Part shown: positions 44,816 to 56,665 of the stretch, piece by piece
Position numbering within the stretch: position 1 is the first letter of the stretch
Layout of the letters: each line of letters starts with the position of its first letter
Assembly: GCA_030762935.1 (NCBI GenBank)
Contig: CM060891.1
Span: forward strand, 2,979,501-3,043,500
Source of the DNA: Hymenopus coronatus
Taxonomy: Eukaryota; Arthropoda; Insecta; Mantodea; Hymenopodidae
DNA: 64,000 bases
Direction of reading: 5' to 3'
The notes under the pieces: generated by a model
The model's database searches: none
Told to the model about the DNA's origin: nothing
Seen by the model: only the letters and a program-made list of their open reading frames with translations
Made by a program: the position numbers and the translations under genes

Positions 44816-45640
44816 TTTTACTTTCTCTACACGTACTATGTACATAGTGTATACAGAGGGTATTGAATTGTACCCAAAAATCGATGTCAAGATTTCACCG
44901 GAAATACATGTTTTGGGACCCCTTGAATACAAAATAAAAGGCGTTTTACAAAAAGGTATGTGTGTGTAGACAGCAAGTTCTAAAACTGAAAGATCGCTAA
45001 ATACCAAATTTGTTATTTAGGTTTATTATCTTCTAAATATGTGATACGAAGACTTTGAAAAAAAATACCCCAACCCAAAATACCCATTATATGGACACTT
45101 TTTTGAAAATTTTGTTTTTTTCAAAAATGGCTCTAAGGATTTTCATTATAATACTATAAATTAATATGGAAAATAAAATGTATCTTGAGATTTCTGGAAA
45201 TAGCTTTTGAAGACCTGTTTTGTATAAATTTTTCTGAAATCTGTATAAGAAATAACAAAAACTGTAGATCTCGTTAAAACACACGATTTATGTCATATGC
45301 ATTTTTGTTGTAGAGTTGGCCGTTTCCAAGATGTTCCTTGTTATTGTTTCAATTGTAAAGTACTTATACTTTTCTCAGACAAGAAGTGTCAGTTTTTCTT
45401 TTGTTCTACTCCTGGCCAAGCAAAGAAGCGATTTGGAATGACAATCGCATAACGACAGCTTTTAAAACATTTGACTATCACTTTAGCATAACACATTCCT
45501 TTAGTTGCCTTCTACTTATAAGGAACTAAGTAATAAGAACATTCTGCTAATGTTTATCTCGATTAGAAAGAAGAATAATGTTTTTGGGAAGTCTGTTTGT
45601 AGAGTAGCTAGAGAAAGTCATGTGAGTGTAGCACATCAGA
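44816..45640 (-). mobile_element. HPE copy, full length
   Basis: TTTACTTTCTCTACACG to AGCTAGAGAAAGTCATGTGA GTGTAGCACATCAGA. Subfamily with CTGGCCAAGCAAAGAAGCG. Confidence 0.88.
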
Positions 45641-45984
45641 TTTTTTTATAGTTAACATCTGCTTTAAGATACTTTAATTACAAGAACCGCTCTCGTTTTG
45701 GAGAATTTCCTGTGAGCTTTTAAGTAAGTCACTCACTCTGCGGCATGTGAATGACGTCAGCGCTCCAGTAATCAATCCATCACCTGGTTTTGATGATTTG
45801 TCCGTTCTTGTCTCAACCTGCATCTCGTACCTGGTGATGGTTTAAAGCGATACACAACTGCTTTTTTTTACCGATTTTTGGTGCAAAAACGCTTCGTAGG
45901 TACTTCAAGGCACATATCTTCACTCTTTCTGGTACTAACTACTTTAATTAGTACGTATATTCTGCAGTTTTTCCACTTTGTGAT
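45641..45984. other. Unrecognised spacer
   Basis: About 340 bases. GTGAATGACGTCAG near 45748 contains a CRE-like octamer, with no gene nearby to give it meaning. Confidence 0.35.
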
Positions 45985-46086
45985 ATAAGATACCGACCCA
46001 AAAATTCTGTACTAAAATTTCACAATAAATACATGTTCTGACACCTTCTGAATAAAAACAGCGTTATAGGAGCATGGCGCGCGCGC

Positions 46087-46127
<41 letters not shown>

Positions 46128-46332
46128 CTGCATAGCTCAAAAACGAAATTACCCTTTACATGGAAATTTTTCAAAAATTACTGACGATTTTGATTAACAT
46201 ACGCATATTAAAGATATTTACATGACAAATAACATGTACATATATCTTGAATTTTCTAGGAATAGCTTCTGGAGACCTCTTTATTTTGTGTAACTTTTGT
46301 ATAACTGGTAAAGCGTAAGACATAGACAAAAA
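45985..46332 (-). mobile_element. HPE fragment with GC/GT tract
   Basis: Degraded hairpin end, then GCGCGCGCGC followed by about 18 GT repeats (46077-46124), then GGGCTGCATAGCTCAAAAAC and internal blocks to AGCGTAAGACATAGACAAAA. Confidence 0.7.
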
Positions 46333-47766
46333 GTAACCAATAACAAAATATATCTCGGAAATGGTCAACTGTACGAAAAAGATACAAGTGGCAAGTTGTT
46401 TGTTTTTACGAGCTCTTTATTTATTTGTTTATTTATTTATTTTGTATGGTACGTAAGTTTCTGTCTGTCTCTTCTGGTTTGCCAGTTATACACAATTCAT
46501 CCAGAACGAAGAGGTCTTCATAGACTATTCCCCGAAAATTTACAATGTACATTTTATTTGTCATGTAAATTTCTTTAATATATGACAGTTTACTGATAAT
46601 AGGACCATTTTAAATAGATCAACATTTTCGAAATGTTTCCCGAGTAAAGGGAAGTTTGGTTTGGGGACTTTCTTGATAATCTTCGAGTGCCATCCTTGGA
46701 AGATAGTAAACTTAAATACCATGTTTGATATTTAATAAACTTTTCATTTTTACTTTCTCTACACATACCATGTACATAGGTTATAGAGAAGGTATTGCAC
46801 TGCACCCAATAATTCAATACCGAGATTTTACCGGAAATATATGTTTTAGGGTCCTCTGTATCAAAAAAAAAAAGCATTTTCGGAAAAAGTTCCATGTGTG
46901 TGTGTGTGTGTGTGTGTCCGTGTGCCTGTGAAGCAACTCAAAAACGAAAAGTCGGTGGAATACCAAACTTGGTATTTAAGATTTGTATCTTCCAGGGATG
47001 GACACGAAGATTCTGAGAAAAGTCCTCCCACCCCAAACATAGAACTTTTTTCGAAAATTAAATGGCACTAATGATTTTGATTAAAATATCGTATATTAAA
47101 GATATTTACCTGAAAAACAAAATGTATGTCTTGAATTTTCTGGGAATAGCCTCTGAAGACTACTTTATTCTGGGTGAATTTTACGGAATTTTGCATAACT
47201 GCTAAACCGTAAGAGATGGCCAAACACCTACCACACAAAAAATGTACAGCACGTTAAAACACACAATTTATATTGTATACATGTTTTTCGTGGAGTTGAT
47301 CGTTTTGAGATATTCCTTATTTTTGGTTTCATCTTTGAAAAACTTGTACTTTTCTCATAGGGCAATTTGTCAACTCGTGTCCATATAAAACAAAGGAACT
47401 TCAGTCACATAGCAACCAGCTTTTGACTATCACTTTAACCTATGGTACTCCCTTATTTCGCTTCTACTTACAAAGAAGCAAGTAATAAGACTAATTCTGC
47501 TAATTTTTTCTTGATTAGCATGAAGTAAATAGAAGATAACAATAATTTGTTACAGAAATGTAGAGAGAGTCATGTGAATGGAACACATCAGATTTTGAAC
47601 ATGTTTTCAACACAAACACACACAGAAAGGAGCTTTATCTACATATGCTTTATTTTGGACTGGGGAACCTCAAAACATACTTTCCCGGTGAAATCTAGAC
47701 ATCGAATTTTTGGGTGGAATTCAATACCTTCTCAACATACTAATACGTAGTGTAGAGAAAGTAAAA
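46333..47766 (+). mobile_element. HPE copy interrupted by another HPE
   Basis: Pieces 46333-46751 (to AATAAACTTTTCATTTTT) and 47593-47766 (TTTTGAACATGTTTTCAACA to TAGTGTAGAGAAAGTAA) join at the HPE block CTTTTCGTTTTTGAGCTATG. The intervening copy sits in its T-run. Confidence 0.8.
46747..47596 (-). mobile_element. HPE copy, full length, nested
   Basis: TTTTTACTTTCTCTACACAT to GAGTCATGTGAATGGAACAC ATCAGATTTT. Contains an 11-GT tract near 46894. Confidence 0.9.
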
Positions 47767-48096
47767 ATTGTGTATTCGGCTCAACATGTGCAGAAGTAGT
47801 AGGCTTTTAATTTAATTAATTAAATTGAATAAATTATCTAATTAATGGTAACTATAATATAAGATGGGCTATGTGACTTACCAGCCGCCACTGCAGCAAT
47901 CGTCAGAGTATGTAGGTCCTGCGCCGGGGGCCTTCTCACGCTTTGGCTCATCAGACCGGTCCTTCACGACATCCGCCAACTTTCCAAAATGGCTTCACAT
48001 AAGTCACAACTGCAGCAACCTGTTCAAAACTCTCGCCTTGTACAAACACATCTAAATATTAACACAAACACACTACAAGCTAAAAAATAACGCAAC
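47767..48096. other. Unrecognised region around a possible exon
   Basis: AT-rich left part, GC-richer 47875-48050. See the separate exon candidate. Confidence 0.4.
47882..47994 (-). CDS. Possible internal exon, unknown protein
   Basis: On the minus strand a frame open from the TGA at 47995-47997 reads SHFGKLADVVKDRSDEPKRE then KAPGAGPTYSDDCCSGGW and runs straight into G|GTAAGT, a consensus 5' splice site (47876-47881). Composition is GC-rich against AT-rich flanks and the frame is charged and soluble-looking. No confident acceptor: AG dinucleotides inside the frame are possible but lack a strong pyrimidine tract. An overlapping + frame (47864-48055) is also open. Could be a host exon, a captured exon or chance. 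Confidence 0.25.
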
Positions 48097-48200
48097 ATAT
48101 GAAATATCACGTATATTGCAGGCAGAGAAAGCATTGCATTCCACCCAAAATTTCGATACCGAGATTTAACCGGAAGTACATGTTTTGAGGAACCGTTAAG
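48097..48200 (-). mobile_element. HPE fragment, hairpin end
   Basis: AGGCAGAGAAAGCATTGCAT TCC and ACCGAGATTTAACCGGAAG blocks only. Confidence 0.65.
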
Positions 48201-48204
48201 AAAA

Positions 48205-48903
48205 ATTGACGTGTTCCATTCACATAACTTTCTCTACCTATTCTGCTAACAAACTATTCTTATAAAAGCTTATTCTTCTGTCTTCTTCATCTTCTTGGAG
48301 ATAAACAGAAATTGTCTTATTGCTTGCTTCCTTGTAAGTAGAAGGCAATACACTAGGAGAAAGTGATAGTCAAATGTTTTAAGATGTGATAACGATTGAG
48401 GTTCAGTTCGCTTTGCAAGATCCCGTTTGAGAAAGGTTAGGTAGTTGACACCAATAACAAGGAATGTACCGAAAACGGTCTTGTAAATAAGAAAAATGAC
48501 ATCTGCAGAAGGGAAGTTTTGTCTTGTGAAGCAATTCCCAGAAAATTCAAAATATACATTTTATTTGGGTTGCAAATACGACATTTACAGTCATTTTTGA
48601 GAAAAACAAAATGTCCAAACATGCTTCTATGTAAAGGGTAGTTTGGGTGGGTGGAATTTCTTGAAAATCTTGGTGTCGCATCCTTGGAAAATACTAATCC
48701 TAAATATCAAGTTTGACATTTAACGGTGTTTTAGTTTTTCAGTTATGCTATCTGCAGACTCACACACACCTTTTTCTAAAAAAAAATGTTTGATTCAAGG
48801 GACCACAAAACATGTATTTCCGGTGAAATCTCGGTATCGAATTTTGGGTTGAAAATAAAAGCATTACTTTACACTATGTACATAGTACGTTTAGAGAAAG
48901 TAA
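48205..48903 (+). mobile_element. HPE copy
   Basis: TTGACGTGTTCCATTCACAT to ATAGTACGTTTAGAGAAAGTA. Internal deletion in the 48480-48540 area. Confidence 0.85.
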
Positions 48904-48924
48904 AAATACTAATTTCTGACTCAT

Positions 48925-49205
48925 ATATACATATATCTAACTCGACATCGACTTTTTGGGCGGAATAAAACCCGTTCTCTAGCTACTATGCACTCTATTC
49001 ATACCTGCTAGAGAAAATAAAAAATGTGATGTGTTCCATTCACGTCACTTTCTCTACATCTCTGCAACAAATTATTGTAAAAAGCTTATGCTTACTTAAT
49101 GCTGATTAGCAGAAATAGTCTTATTACTTGTTTCCTTGTAAGTAGAAGGGCAATAAGGGAGTACCATAGGTTAAAGTGATAGTCAAATGTTTTAAAAATT
49201 GTCGC
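48925..49205 (+). mobile_element. Two HPE end fragments, head-to-tail
   Basis: 48925-49019 is a hairpin end of the CTAGC subtype (CTCTAGCTACTATGCACTCT, ending TGCTAGAGAAAATAA). 49022-49205 is a 5' end (GTGATGTGTTCCATTCACGT onward) cut after CAAATGTTTTAAAAATTGTC. Confidence 0.75.
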
Positions 49206-49661
49206 TATAATAATTATCAGTGGTTCTCACGTTCGCCTTTATTTGTGAGTGGCGCAACGCAAGTGTGGCGCCACTGTAACTAAAGACTTGGCACATGAGA
49301 CGTCTCCTGGTTTTTTCAGAACCTTTGGTTTCTACAAGCTTCCAGAAAGTTTTGTGGTGTCATTTTCTAGCTATCAAGTAATTGTTAGAGGGTGTGTCTA
49401 GTGCCTTGAACCGTCGCTAAGAATTTAAGAGTTTATTTGATAATAATATGAAGTCAATAAATACATTTGTTACATTTTCAGTCACCTCTTGTAATATCCC
49501 AAGAGACCCGGGTTGTTTGTTTGTGCTACCTATTGCAACCCATTTTCTGGATTGTTTCGCTGTTGATCCTGTTCCTTTTTTATTCTTATCCACATTTCTA
49601 TGTTCTCTACCAAATATTCAGCCAGCTTTAATTGTTCCCTTTCGTTACGCATTATATGTTT
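49206..49661. other. Unrecognised; possible LTR-like remnant
   Basis: TGTGGCGCCACTGTAAC, a short hairpin, lies near 49265. A polyadenylation signal (GTCAATAAATACATTTG) lies near 49452 within sequence that reads like an LTR R/U5 stretch. No second LTR or coding frame supports this; the 74-codon frame at 49448-49672 has no domain. Confidence 0.3.
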
Positions 49662-50293
49662 ACTTTCTCTAACAGGTATGAACAACATACGTAGTAGATA
49701 GAGAATTCAATGCCGAGATTTCACCGGCAATACATGTTTTAAACCCACCTGAATCTAAAAAAAGTATTTTTAGAAAAAGTTCCCCGGTGTCTGTGGACAA
49801 CATAGCTCAAAAACGAAATGACCGTTAAATACCAAGCTTGGAGTTTAAGCTTTGTATCTTCCATGGATGCGACACGAAGATTTTCCAAGAAAATTCCCCC
49901 ACCCCAAACTACTCTTTACATGGGAAAAGTTTGGAAAATTTTCATTTTTTGAAAAATAGCTGTAACGATTTTGATTAAAATATCGTATAATAGATATCTT
50001 TACAAGGCAAATAAAGTGTATATTTCCAATTTTCTGGGAATAGCCTCTGAGGACATGTTTATTCTGGATGAATTTTGCATAACCGATAAAGTGTAATAGA
50101 CAAGCAAAAACTTACTACACAGAAACTTTAGGTCTCGTTAAAACACACAATTTATGTTACATAATTTTTTTTCGTTGCGTTGACCGTTTTTGAGGTATTC
50201 CTTGTCATTAGTTTCAGTTTTAAAATACATGTACTTTTCTCATACAGGAATGTGTCAACTCGTGTCCATAGAAACAAAGGAACTTCAGTCACA
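49662..50293 (-). mobile_element. HPE copy, 5' end lost
   Basis: TTTACTTTCTCTAACAGGTA (variant hairpin) to AAAGGAACTTCAGTCACA, where another copy joins. Confidence 0.82.
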
Positions 50294-50706
50294 CTCCACC
50301 CACAACTACCGTTTAGGCATGGAACTTTTTTCGAAAATTTTGTTTTTCTCAAAAATGGCTCTAACGATTTTGATTAAAACGTCATATGTTAAGCATATTT
50401 ACCTGACATACAAAATGTATATCTTGAATTTTCTGGGAATAGCCTCTGAAGATTACTTTATTCTGGATGAATTTTACGGAATGTTGCATAGTTGCTAAAC
50501 CGTAAGAAATAAACAAAAGCTTACCACACAAAAAATGTAGAGCACGTTAAAACACACAATTTATTTTTGACTATCACTTTAACCTATGGTACTCCCTGAT
50601 TACTTACAAGGAAGCATTTCTACTAGTGCTCATCTATAGACAGAACAATAGCCTTATTAACAATAGTTTGTTGTAGAGAATGTAGAGAAAACCATGTGAA
50701 TGGAAC
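50294..50706 (-). mobile_element. HPE copy, hairpin end lost
   Basis: CTCCACCCACAACTACCGTT to TGTAGAGAAAACCATGTGAA TGG, same orientation as the previous piece. Together they duplicate the TCTAACGATTTTGATTAAAA to TAAACCGTAAGAAAT part. Confidence 0.8.
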
Positions 50707-50892
50707 TATTTGCTGATGATTGGAAGGTAATGGGTATTGTTCCCACACTAGCGACCGACCTGATTAAATTCAAGGAGAGTTTAAGACAGATGTTGGGTGT
50801 GGTCAAGACTTGACCTTGCTCTCGGTGTAGGAGTCAACACAATGTGTCACACACGTATTTCTCCACTCAGTCATCTGCAACCTTATCATTAT
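50707..50892. other. Unrecognised spacer
   Basis: Nothing supported. Confidence 0.4.
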
Positions 50893-51295
50893 ACAGGGTG
50901 ATGTACATAGAGTTGACACATTTCTTTCATTCATCGTTTCAAAACGTGTTATGCTAGCGACAACTTATTGTACCAAAACTGTAGAGGAATTTTGGGAGAT
51001 AATTTACCTCTATAGCAAATGTCCTCCATCCTGTATAAGACACAACTCAACACGTCGCACTGGAGGACTCTATTGTCTTGAATCTCCTTTGTGATGTTAT
51101 GCTTCAGATCGTCCAAGTCTGGAAACGTGTGGCGTAAACCTGTCTTTTAAGTAACCCCATAGAAAGAGGTCCGGCGATGTCAAATCCGGAGATCTCGGTG
51201 GCCACAGGTTCCTGGAAATTATCCGGTCGTCAAAGAAACTTGCAATGAAGTTCATTTGATATATGGCATGTAGCGCCATCTTACTGAAAATATCC
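50893..51295 (-). pseudogene. Tc1/mariner-superfamily transposase remnant
   Basis: Minus frame 51097-51279: FFDDRIISRNLWPPRSPDLT followed by SPDLFLWGYLKDRF. The W-P-RSPDLT-PD-FLWGYLKD block is the C-terminal catalytic region of an insect-type Tc1/mariner transposase, distinct from the two mariners above. Further C-terminal words (QDGGHLL) appear near 51020 after stops. TACAGGGTGATGTACATAGA near 50893 may be its terminal end. No N-terminal part found. Confidence 0.65.
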
Positions 51296-51514
51296 TTAAC
51301 TCAGCTGTACATCGTACTGCATTTTCACGTTGACTACAAGAACAAAATCGCGAAACAGCTGCCAACAATGCAATAAAACATAAACATCTGCGCATCTAGT
51401 GACAAGGAATTGAAACTCCAGAACATTCTGCTTAATTTGGTGCATTGAATGAATTTCCAACGGAATAATTAAAGAAAGAAGAGCGTCAGTTCTACATAAA
51501 TCACTGTTATATAC
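51296..51514. other. Unrecognised spacer
   Basis: Nothing supported. Confidence 0.4.
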
Positions 51515-53722
51515 AAGGAATAACAGATTATGCTAGGCTAAAGCGATACTCAAATTTGTCGATAAGTGTTCAATTGAAATTCCGTTGTCTTTGCTGGACC
51601 AGGGTAAAGAAAAGCCAATTCCCATTTGGGAAATATAAGTATTTTTAAAATTCAAAACAATAACTGCGAATATTTCGGAAACGATTAAATCCACATCCTA
51701 CTAATAAAATTAACAGAAATTGTCTTATTACTTGCTTCCTTGTAAGTAGAAGGGAATACACTAGGATAAAGTGACAGTCAAATGTTTCAAAATGTGGTTG
51801 CTATGGTCAGGTTGTTACTTGCTTCCTTGTAAGTATACACTAGGATAAAGTGACAGTCAAATGTTTTAAAATGTGGTTGCTATGGTCAGGTTGTTACTTG
51901 CTTCCTTGTAAGTAGAAGGGAATACACTAGGATAAAGTGACAGTCAAATGTTTTAAAATGTGGTTGCTATGGTCAGGTTGTTACTTGCTTCCTTGTAAGT
52001 AGAAGGGAATACACTAGGATAAAGTGACAGTCAAATGTTTAAAATGTGGTGCTATGGTCAGGTTGTTACTTGCTTCCTTGTGAGTATACACTAGGATAAA
52101 GTGACAGTCAAATGTTTTAAAATGTGGTTGCTATGGTCAGGTTGTTACTTGCTTCCTTGTAAGTAGAAGGGAATACACTAGGATAAAGTGACAGTCAAAT
52201 GTTTCAAAATGTGGTTGCTATGGTCAGGTTGTTACTTGCTTCCTTGTAAGTAGAAGGGAATACACTAGGATAAAGTGACAGTCAAATGTTTAAAATGTGG
52301 TTGCTATGGTCAGGTTGTTACTTGCTTCCTTGTGAGTATACACTAGGATAAAGTGACAGTCAAATGTTTAAAATGTGGTGCTATGGTCAGGTTGTTACTT
52401 GCTTCCTTGTAAGTAGAAGGGAATACACTAGGATAAAGTGACAGTCAAATGTTTCAAAATGTGGTTGCTATGGTCAGGTTGTTACTTGCTTCCTTGTAAG
52501 TAGAAGGGAATACACTAGGATAAAGTGACAGTCAAATGTTTAAAATGTGGTTGCTATGGTCAGGTTGTTACTTGCTTCCTTGTGAGTATACACTAGGATA
52601 AAGTGACAGTCAAATGTTTAAAATGTGGTGCTATGGTCAGGTTGTTACTTGCTTCCTTGTGAGTATACACTAGGATAAAGTGACAGTCAAATGTTTAAAA
52701 TGTGGTTGCTATGGTCAGGTTGTTACTTGCTTCCTTGTAAGTATACACTAGGATAAAGTGACAGTCAAATGTTTTAAAATGTGGTTGCTATGGTCAGGTT
52801 ATTACTTGCTTCCTTGTAAGTAGAAGGGAATACACTAGGATAAAGTGACAGTCAAATGTTTAAAATGTGGTGCTATGGTCAGGTTATTACTTGCTTCCTT
52901 GTAAGTAGAAGGGAATACACTAGGATAAAGTGACAGTCAAATGTTTAAAATGTGGTGCTATGGTCAGGTTATTACTTGCTTCCTTGTAAGTATACACTAG
53001 GATAAAGTGACAGTCAAATGTTTAAAATGTGGTTGCTATGGTCAGGTTGTTACTTGCTTCCTTGTAAGTAGAAGGGAATACACTAGGATAAAGTGACAGT
53101 CAAATGTTTAAAATGTGGTTGCTATGGTCAGGTTGTTACTTGCTTCCTTGTCAGTAGAAGGGAATACACTAGGATAAAGTGACAGTCAAATGTTTAAAAT
53201 GTGGTGCTATGGTCAGGTTGTTACTTGCTTCCTTGTAAGTATACACTAGGATAAAGTGACAGTCAAATGTTTTAAAACTGGCAATATGTGATGCTCATTG
53301 AAATTCGGGAGTTTCAGGTACTATCTCGGAACTGCTTAGCTCCGCAAAAAAAAAAAAAGGTTGATGTCACAAATTATGTGTTTTAACGAAATCTACAATT
53401 TTGTGTAATATTTTTCTCATAGCTTACATCGAAGGTGAAGATTTGCTATTGCCAACAAATTGTCGCATAAATATCTTTAATAAACATCGTTAGAACTATG
53501 TTTAGAAAATGTTCCACGTAAAGGGTGGATTGTGGTGGGGGATTTTCTTGAAAAACTTCCTGTCGCATCCTTCGAAGATACTGCATTGTTTGGGTATCTA
53601 GCGGACTTTTTATTTTTGAGTATGCTGTCCACACATACATAAACACGGACCTTTTTCTAGAAATGTCTTTTTTGACTTAGGGGGTCCTTAATAGAGATAT
53701 TTCCAGTGAAATCGGTATCGAT
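51515..53722 (+). mobile_element. HPE copy expanded by an internal array
   Basis: Starts in the block TATGCTAGGCTAAAGCGATA and contains an array at 51715-53275. It continues with GGAGTTTCAGGTACTATCTC, the TTTAGAAAATGTTCCACGTA AAGG block and CAGTGAAATCGGTATCGATT, stopping where a minus HPE begins in TTTTT. Confidence 0.85.
51715..53275 (+). repeat. 86/77-bp array inside an HPE (about 19 units)
   Basis: Long unit: TTGTTACTTGCTTCCTTGTA, AGTAGAAGGGAATACACTAG, GATAAAGTGACAGTCAAATG, TTTTAAAATGTGGTTGCTAT, GGTCAGG. The short unit lacks AGAAGGGAA. The unit is the HPE 5' block TTACTTGCTTCCTTGTAAGT to GGTTGCTATG. Other variation: TTTTAAAA/TTTAAAA and GTGGTTGC/GTGGTGC. Blocks of units recur (51960-52140 resembles 52230-52380 and 52470-52640), suggesting higher-order amplification. 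Confidence 0.93.
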
Positions 53723-54050
53723 TTTTACTTTCTCTACACGTACTATGTACATAGTGTATAGAGAAGGTATTGCATTCCACCCAAAAATTCGATACCGAGA
53801 TTTCACCGGAAATACACTGTAACCAAAAATTGAAAAAAGGTCCGTTTGTGTATGTGTGTGTGTCCGCAAACACGATGACCCAAAAAAGAAAAATCGGTAA
53901 AACACCAAAATTGGTATTTAAAATTAGTGTCTTCCAGGGATGCGACACGAAAATTTCCAGAAAACTTCTCCCACCACAAACTACCCTTTACATGGAAAAA
54001 AATCGAATTTTTTGATTTTCTCAAAAATGGCTCTAAGGATATTGTTTAAG
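53723..54050 (-). mobile_element. HPE fragment, hairpin half
   Basis: TTTTTACTTTCTCTACACGT to TGGCTCTAAGGATATTGTTT. It begins at the T-run of the preceding + copy. Confidence 0.82.
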
Positions 54051-54159
54051 CAAGGCAACAACTGAATATCGCAGACCATTAAACATGAACTTCGTGAAAC
54101 AGGTAAAACAATCTATTTGTTATTATAATATGTGAATAAATATTGATAACTATTTAAAA
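54051..54159. other. Short unrecognised spacer
   Basis: Nothing supported. Confidence 0.4.
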
Positions 54160-54945
54160 ATATCTGGTGTGTTCCATTCACATGACTTTCTCTACATCTC
54201 TGCAACAAATTATTGTTAATTGTTCTATTTCATACTAAAACACTAGCAGAAATAGACTTATTACTTAGTTCGTTACAAGTAGAAGGGAAATAAGGGAATA
54301 CTCAAGACTAAACCGACAGTCAAATGTTCTAAAATGTGGTTGCTATGGGATTGAAATCCGTTTCTTTGCGTGCCCAAGCATTGAAAAGTTTCCGTATAAG
54401 AAAAGTTTAAGTATTTTAAACTGAAATCAATAACTAGGAATATCTCGAAAACCGCCAATTTCACGACAAAAATTTATACTACATAAATTGGTATTTTATC
54501 GTGATCTACATTTATGTGTGGTAAGTTTTTGTCTATCTCTTACGGTTTAGCAATTACACAAAATACAATAAAAATTATCTGGAATAAAGAGGTCTTTAGA
54601 GACTATTCTCAGAAAATTTAAGATATATATTTAATCTGTCATGTAAATATGTTAAATATAAGGGACTCCAATAAAAATGTTTAAGAAAACGACAAATTTT
54701 CACTTTTTTTTTTTCCACGTAAAGGGTAGTTTTGTGGTGCGGGTATTTCCTTGAAAATGTTCTTGTGGCATCCATTGTTTGGTGTTTAACGGTCTTTTCG
54801 GTTTTGAGCTATGCTGTCCACAGACACACACGTGCGCGGACCTTTTTCTAAAAAACTTTTTCTCGATTCAGGGAGACCCAAAACCAGTATTTCCGACGAA
54901 ATCTCGGTATCGATTTTTTGGGGGTGCAATACAATAGGTTCTGTA
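54160..54945 (+). mobile_element. HPE copy, hairpin lost
   Basis: TATCTGGTGTGTTCCATTCA to GCAATACAATAGGTTCTGTA; ends before the palindrome. Confidence 0.85.
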
Positions 54946-55211
54946 TACCAGTTGTTGATAAATGAGTATTGAGGGGATACGTGTCTTGTGTACTGGATAG
55001 GACAAGACGGCCCGGAGCGTGGCCTCACATATTCATGAGAGCATGTTGATGGATGCGTGGGGTTGCTAATGAGACGTGAAGTGAAGGGTCGAGTTGTTTA
55101 CTCCAGTCACTTGCCGCTACCAGACCGAACAGTGATTCTACTCTAGCAGTAAACCGTCGTATTCCCTCCTTATACTTATCGAGTATCATTCAAACAACAA
55201 ACCAACTTTTC
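54946..55211. other. Unrecognised, GC-richer segment
   Basis: About 265 bases, different in composition from its neighbours (GACGGCCCGGAGCGTGGCCT). CAGTAAACCGTCGTATTCCC near its right end recalls an LTR terminus, but no second copy is present. Confidence 0.3.
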
Positions 55212-55838
55212 GTCTCTCCACAGCATAGCTCAAAAACGAAAATACCAAAATTAGTATTCAAGTTCAGTATCTTCCAAGGGTACGACACAAAGATTTTCAA
55301 CAAAATCCCCCCACCGCAAACTACCCTTTACATGGAAAAAATCGCTAGTTTTGGTTTTTTCAAAAATGGTTCTAATGATTTTGATTAAAATTTCTTTTAT
55401 ATCAAAGATATTTACATGACAAATAAAATGTATATCCGGAATTTCTTAGGAACAGCCTCTGAATTGCGGACCACCTTTGTATAACTCGTAAACTGCAAGA
55501 GATAGACAGAAAACGTAGATCTCATTAAAATACACAACTTATAGCATATACATTTTTTGTGAAGTTAACTATTTCCGAGATATTCCTTGTATATTCTTAA
55601 ATTTTAAAATATATGAACTTTTCTCAATCGAGAATTTGACTTTCCTGTTTCATTTGTTTATTCCTGGCCATACAAAGAGAAGGGAATTTGAATGGGAGTC
55701 CCATAGCAACCACATTTTAAAACATTTGACAATCACTTTATCCTAGTGTATTCCCTTATTCTATTTACAAGGAAGCAAGGAATAAGACAATTTGTGTTAA
55801 TGTTTATCTTGAAGCAGATAGAAGAATAAGGTTTTCTT
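55212..55838 (-). mobile_element. HPE copy, both ends lost
   Basis: CCACAGCATAGCTCAAAAAC to GCAGATAGAAGAATAAGG. Confidence 0.8.
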
Positions 55839-56244
55839 CGAGAAAGGAACACTTGAGATATGAGAGCGAGTTTGTCTGCACTGCAGTTCTTCACTTAATG
55901 ACCATATATTTGTTACAATACATTCCTGGACCACATTCTGACAATGCTATTTTAATTACAACACTCGTTTTTAAACAGCTGCACCTGGCGCAGGGCTATA
56001 CATACAGGGGTGAACAAACTACCACTATACATATATAATGGTTTTTAGCTTATACAAACACAATGTTTCGTGAAGCCACACGGTTTATTAACTATCTTGC
56101 TCACAGTAACTTCTTGCACAAACAATTTATATCAATTCAAAACCAGGTAAAAACTTGGTCTGGCTAGAAGCCCGAGAAGATTTTGAATTAATACGTCGCC
56201 AGGAAAGCTTCAGTTCTTATTTTAATTTATATCAAATACATTTT
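55839..56244. other. Unrecognised region
   Basis: Holds a 61-codon frame (55853-56038) without a recognisable domain. Confidence 0.35.
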
Positions 56245-56665
56245 AATTGCTCTAGTACGTATGTATATTGAAGATACCGAAGGTATTATATTCCACCCAA
56301 AAATCTGATACCAAGTTTCCACCGGAAAAAAACATGCTTTGAGAGCTCCGAATAAAAAAATACTCTTATGTATTGCATTCACATGATTTTCTCTAGTTTT
56401 TCCACAAACAACTTTTCTTACAAAACTTTATTCTTTTATTTACGAGATGTTAACCAATATAAACATCACCAAAATTGGTCTTATTACTTGTTTCTTTATA
56501 ACTAGATTGGGAGTACAACCGATAGTCAAATATCCGGGCGCTATCTGAAACAATACACATTTGGTTCCCCTTGCTTGCCAGTAGTTTGAGAAAAGTTTAG
56601 GATGCACCTTAAAACCAAAACCAATAAATCCAAATATTTCGAAAACGGTTAACTCTATAAAAAAA
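56245..56665. mobile_element. Opposed HPE end fragments
   Basis: 56245-56345 is a minus hairpin end of variant type (TTGCTCTAGTACGTATGTAT). 56360-56665 is a + 5' end (TTATGTATTGCATTCACATG ATTTTCTCTAG onward) to CGGTTAACTCTATAAAAAAA. Confidence 0.7.

Noticed and set aside
45740..45765. CRE-like site TGACGTCA
   Set aside because: An octamer expected by chance at this window size and without a neighbouring gene.
49206..49661. LTR retrotransposon
   Set aside because: Only a polyadenylation signal and weak terminal resemblance; no paired LTR, gag, pol or primer site that can be defended.
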